Assembly: GCF_000023845.1 (NCBI RefSeq)
Contig: NC_013170.1
Span: 1,156,501 to 1,220,500 of the forward strand
Length of the DNA stretch: 64,000 nucleotides
Source of the DNA: Cryptobacterium curtum DSM 15641
GTDB lineage: Bacteria > Actinomycetota > Coriobacteriia > Coriobacteriales > Eggerthellaceae
Direction: 5' to 3'
A program made the position numbers and the translations under genes. Positions 62,205 through 64,000 of the stretch are shown piece by piece (within the stretch, counting starts at the first letter, position 1; the number at the start of each line of letters is the position of its first letter). The notes under the pieces are model-generated. The model saw nothing but the letters and a program-made list of their open reading frames with translations. It did not search any database and was not told the origin of the DNA.

Positions 62205-64000
62205 TTATTCTGTGTCGAGGCTCATCTGCAGTAGATGCACATTTTTACGCAGTTCACGCGCAACGTTATCAGTGATCTTGCCCTCGTTGCGCAGGTGTCT
62301 GATCTCGTCAAGTTCAATATCGAGCACATAGGCATCAACCTGGTCGGCATACTTACGCGCTTGGCCAAACTGCTCAGCGAATGACGTACCCCCTACCTCA
62401 GCAGGTTGGTCACCTGTAGAATCATTCAGCATGTCGGAAACGAGCGTTTGCCGTTGGCTGATGCGACTTTCAAGCGACTCAATCGCCGCACGATGTTCGT
62501 TGATAAGCACCCGAGCCGCCGCAGCACGCGTATTGTTCTGTGCTCCTGCTGCCGTATCTGCTGGTGATTCTATTTCTGTTATCGTATCTGTCTGCACTTC
62601 CGCTTTTTCTTGCGCATCTAGCTGCAATGTTGAGCCGCCTCTCGAATCGGACCCCACTTCTACAGCCGTTTTCGCATCCGCCCTCACTTCTGCTTTTAAA
62701 TTGCCCGATGCCAATGAAGAAGAAGCGATAACCTCTTCCAGATAATCAATCGCAGCTTGTTCAAGTTCAATCGCATACAAACAGGCAATGTAGTACAGCT
62801 GCTCATCGGAGCTATTCATCTCTTCGCCATAATGTTGACGACGACGCGCCGCGATTCCCAAGAGACCAATGATGACATGGACACGCGATCCCACCCGTGC
62901 ACTCTGGGTATAGCCAATCGAGCGCCGAATACCATTGAACATGGCTTGATACGTAGTGCGCTCTTTAAAGCTCAGCGACGAATCCTCCTTGATGGAAGAC
63001 TCCAGTTCATTCATCATGGCGCGCTGCTTTTCGTGCACTTCGTCGTTGAGTTCTCGCAGCGCCGCTCCGCACTGATCGAGTTCCATGCGTTCGCGCACTA
63101 ACCGCGTACGATAGCGCATGATGGTCAAGCGCAAGGCGGGCGTGTATTCAGAATCCGCGTGCTCAACCTGCCAACTGCGCAACTTTTGAATCGTTCGTTC
63201 CAAAACCTCTATTGTTGCGCGCCGCAGGGCACGGTCATCGTCTGCCGCAGCGTCGTCATCCTTTGGAATCAGACGCGGTAAAGTGGTATCAGCAAGCAGC
63301 AGCGTCAGCAAAATAACGCCGGCAGCCAAAAAGATCAGAAAGTCGCGCGCAGGAAACAGCACTCCATTATCAAGCGTGTAGGGAATAGTAAAAATAATGG
63401 AGAGCGTAACGGCACCCTTAGGTCCCGCTATGGTCATCACCAGCGCGTTTTTTAAGGCGTTGCGAATATGTGTTATACCGCGTTCGCCGGTTTCTTCGTC
63501 GCGATGAATAAGCTCCATTGCTGCAATCCACAGAAAACGGCAGAGCACAACAAGGAAAGTGATACCAACAACAAGTCCTACCAGTTCAAAGAAGGAAAAA
63601 TCGCCGTTAAGTGTAGGGGATACCGCCTGCGGCAGCTGCATACCCAGCATCACGAAAATCACGCCGTTGATTAGAAAGACAATGACTTCCCAAAAGCTAT
63701 TCGACACCATGCTTTGTCGCGCCAAATCAGTTGAGACAAGGCGCGGTGAACGATCGCTCATAACAAGCCCTGCAGCCACCACTGCCAAGATGCCGCTGAC
63801 ATCAAGCGCTTCAGCCAGCAAAAACACAATAAACGGTGTGAATACTTCGTAAAGCACATGAACCGTTGTGTTCTCAACACCACTCCGTCGCAGAATTCGC
63901 GACGTAGCGGTTGCTATAAACCCGAAGAGAAGTCCCGCCACAATACCGCCAACGAACAACACTAAAAAGGTTCCACCGGCTTCGCTTGCTGAAAAAGCAC
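62205..64000 (-). CDS. Na+/H+ antiporter, NhaP/CPA1 type (N-terminus outside window)
   Basis: This cation/proton antiporter runs off the right edge. At least 598 residues are visible, with six or more membrane helices, including TPFIVFLLAEALDVSGILAV-type and AGPKGAVTLSIIFTIPY segments of the CPA1 family. The cytoplasmic C-terminal half is long and helical, with a low-complexity Ala/Glu/Thr section (about 62520-62720, AEVRADAKTAVEVG and AEVQTDTITEIES as diverged copies). The frame is open through position 64000, so the start is not in the window. Confidence 0.9.
   Translation of the reverse strand, partial: AFSASEAGGTFLVLFVGGIVAGLLFGFIATATSRILRRSGVENTTVHVLYEVFTPFIVFLLAEALDVSGILAVVAAGLVMSDRSPRLVSTDLARQSMVSNSFWEVIVFLINGVIFVMLGMQLPQAVSPTLNGDFSFFELVGLVVGITFLVVLCRFLWIAAMELIHRDEETGERGITHIRNALKNALVMTIAGPKGAVTLSIIFTIPYTLDNGVLFPARDFLIFLAAGVILLTLLLADTTLPRLIPKDDDAAADDDRALRRATIEVLERTIQKLRSWQVEHADSEYTPALRLTIMRYRTRLVRERMELDQCGAALRELNDEVHEKQRAMMNELESSIKEDSSLSFKERTTYQAMFNGIRRSIGYTQSARVGSRVHVIIGLLGIAARRRQHYGEEMNSSDEQLYYIACLYAIELEQAAIDYLEEVIASSSLASGNLKAEVRADAKTAVEVGSDSRGGSTLQLDAQEKAEVQTDTITEIESPADTAAGAQNNTRAAAARVLINEHRAAIESLESRISQRQTLVSDMLNDSTGDQPAEVGGTSFAEQFGQARKYADQVDAYVLDIELDEIRHLRNEGKITDNVARELRKNVHLLQMSLDTE

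Noticed and set aside
62431-62745. 104-codon plus-strand frame opposite the antiporter gene
   Set aside because: It is the complement of the antiporter's low-complexity segment and has no independent support.

Overview
The window looks like chromosome of an anaerobic actinobacterium of the class Coriobacteriia (order Eggerthellales; a Cryptobacterium-like genome is my best guess). This is inference from mid-range base composition, OmpR- and NarL-type two-component pairs beside ABC-2 exporters, a fused CydDC-like transporter, a 4Fe-4S NapH-like protein, molybdenum-cofactor genes and a FAD-binding glycolate-oxidase-type enzyme. No rRNA, intact tRNA, CRISPR array or insertion sequence was seen.

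Layout. 1-2.3 kb: ABC-2 exporter and a TetR regulator. 2.4-8.6 kb: MoeA-like protein, DUF421/DUF3290 pair, SemiSWEET, a decayed membrane gene, a cupin, guaA and a DUF1648 protein. 8.6-16 kb: DUF4143 ATPase behind a repeat-rich promoter, TetR/NapH-like operon, Rrf2 regulator facing a flavin-binding protein, and a large DUF2339 membrane protein. 16-22.6 kb: fused CydDC-like transporter, a frameshifted GlcD-like oxidase and an aldo/keto reductase. 22.8-34.2 kb: one compact, apparently co-transcribed operon with a two-component system, CDP-3,6-dideoxyhexose genes (rfbF, rfbG, rfbH), a sugar reductase, a GtrB-like glycosyltransferase, a YerE-like thiamine-diphosphate enzyme and a GtrII-like membrane glucosyltransferase. 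34-42 kb: AlkA-like glycosylase, enolase, MoaE-like protein, M20 peptidase, OFA-type MFS carrier, and a metal/siderophore ABC locus in which the permease and most of the ATPase N-terminus are deleted. 42-48 kb: OmpR-type two-component system divergent from a MacAB-like exporter. 48-51.9 kb: glycosyltransferase followed by an island of small phage-like genes, a truncated duplicate and a tRNA remnant. 51.9-57.6 kb: thioredoxin-reductase-like flavoprotein without the CxxC, Tat-type polysaccharide deacetylase, DUF2974 protein and a NarL-type two-component system. 57.7-64 kb: ABC-2 exporter, short-chain dehydrogenase and a partial Na+/H+ antiporter.

Two things stand out. First, many otherwise conserved proteins carry short, degenerate, in-frame tandem repeats in linkers or tails (periods of 8, 10, 12, 16 and about 21 residues); the clearest is eight units of exactly eight residues inside a histidine kinase. 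I know of no description of this as a genome-wide trait. Second, the two-component system is built into a yersiniose-like branched-sugar and surface-glycosylation operon with a possible leaderless promoter. Several regulatory palindromes and direct repeats sit at divergent promoters beside the regulators that could bind them.
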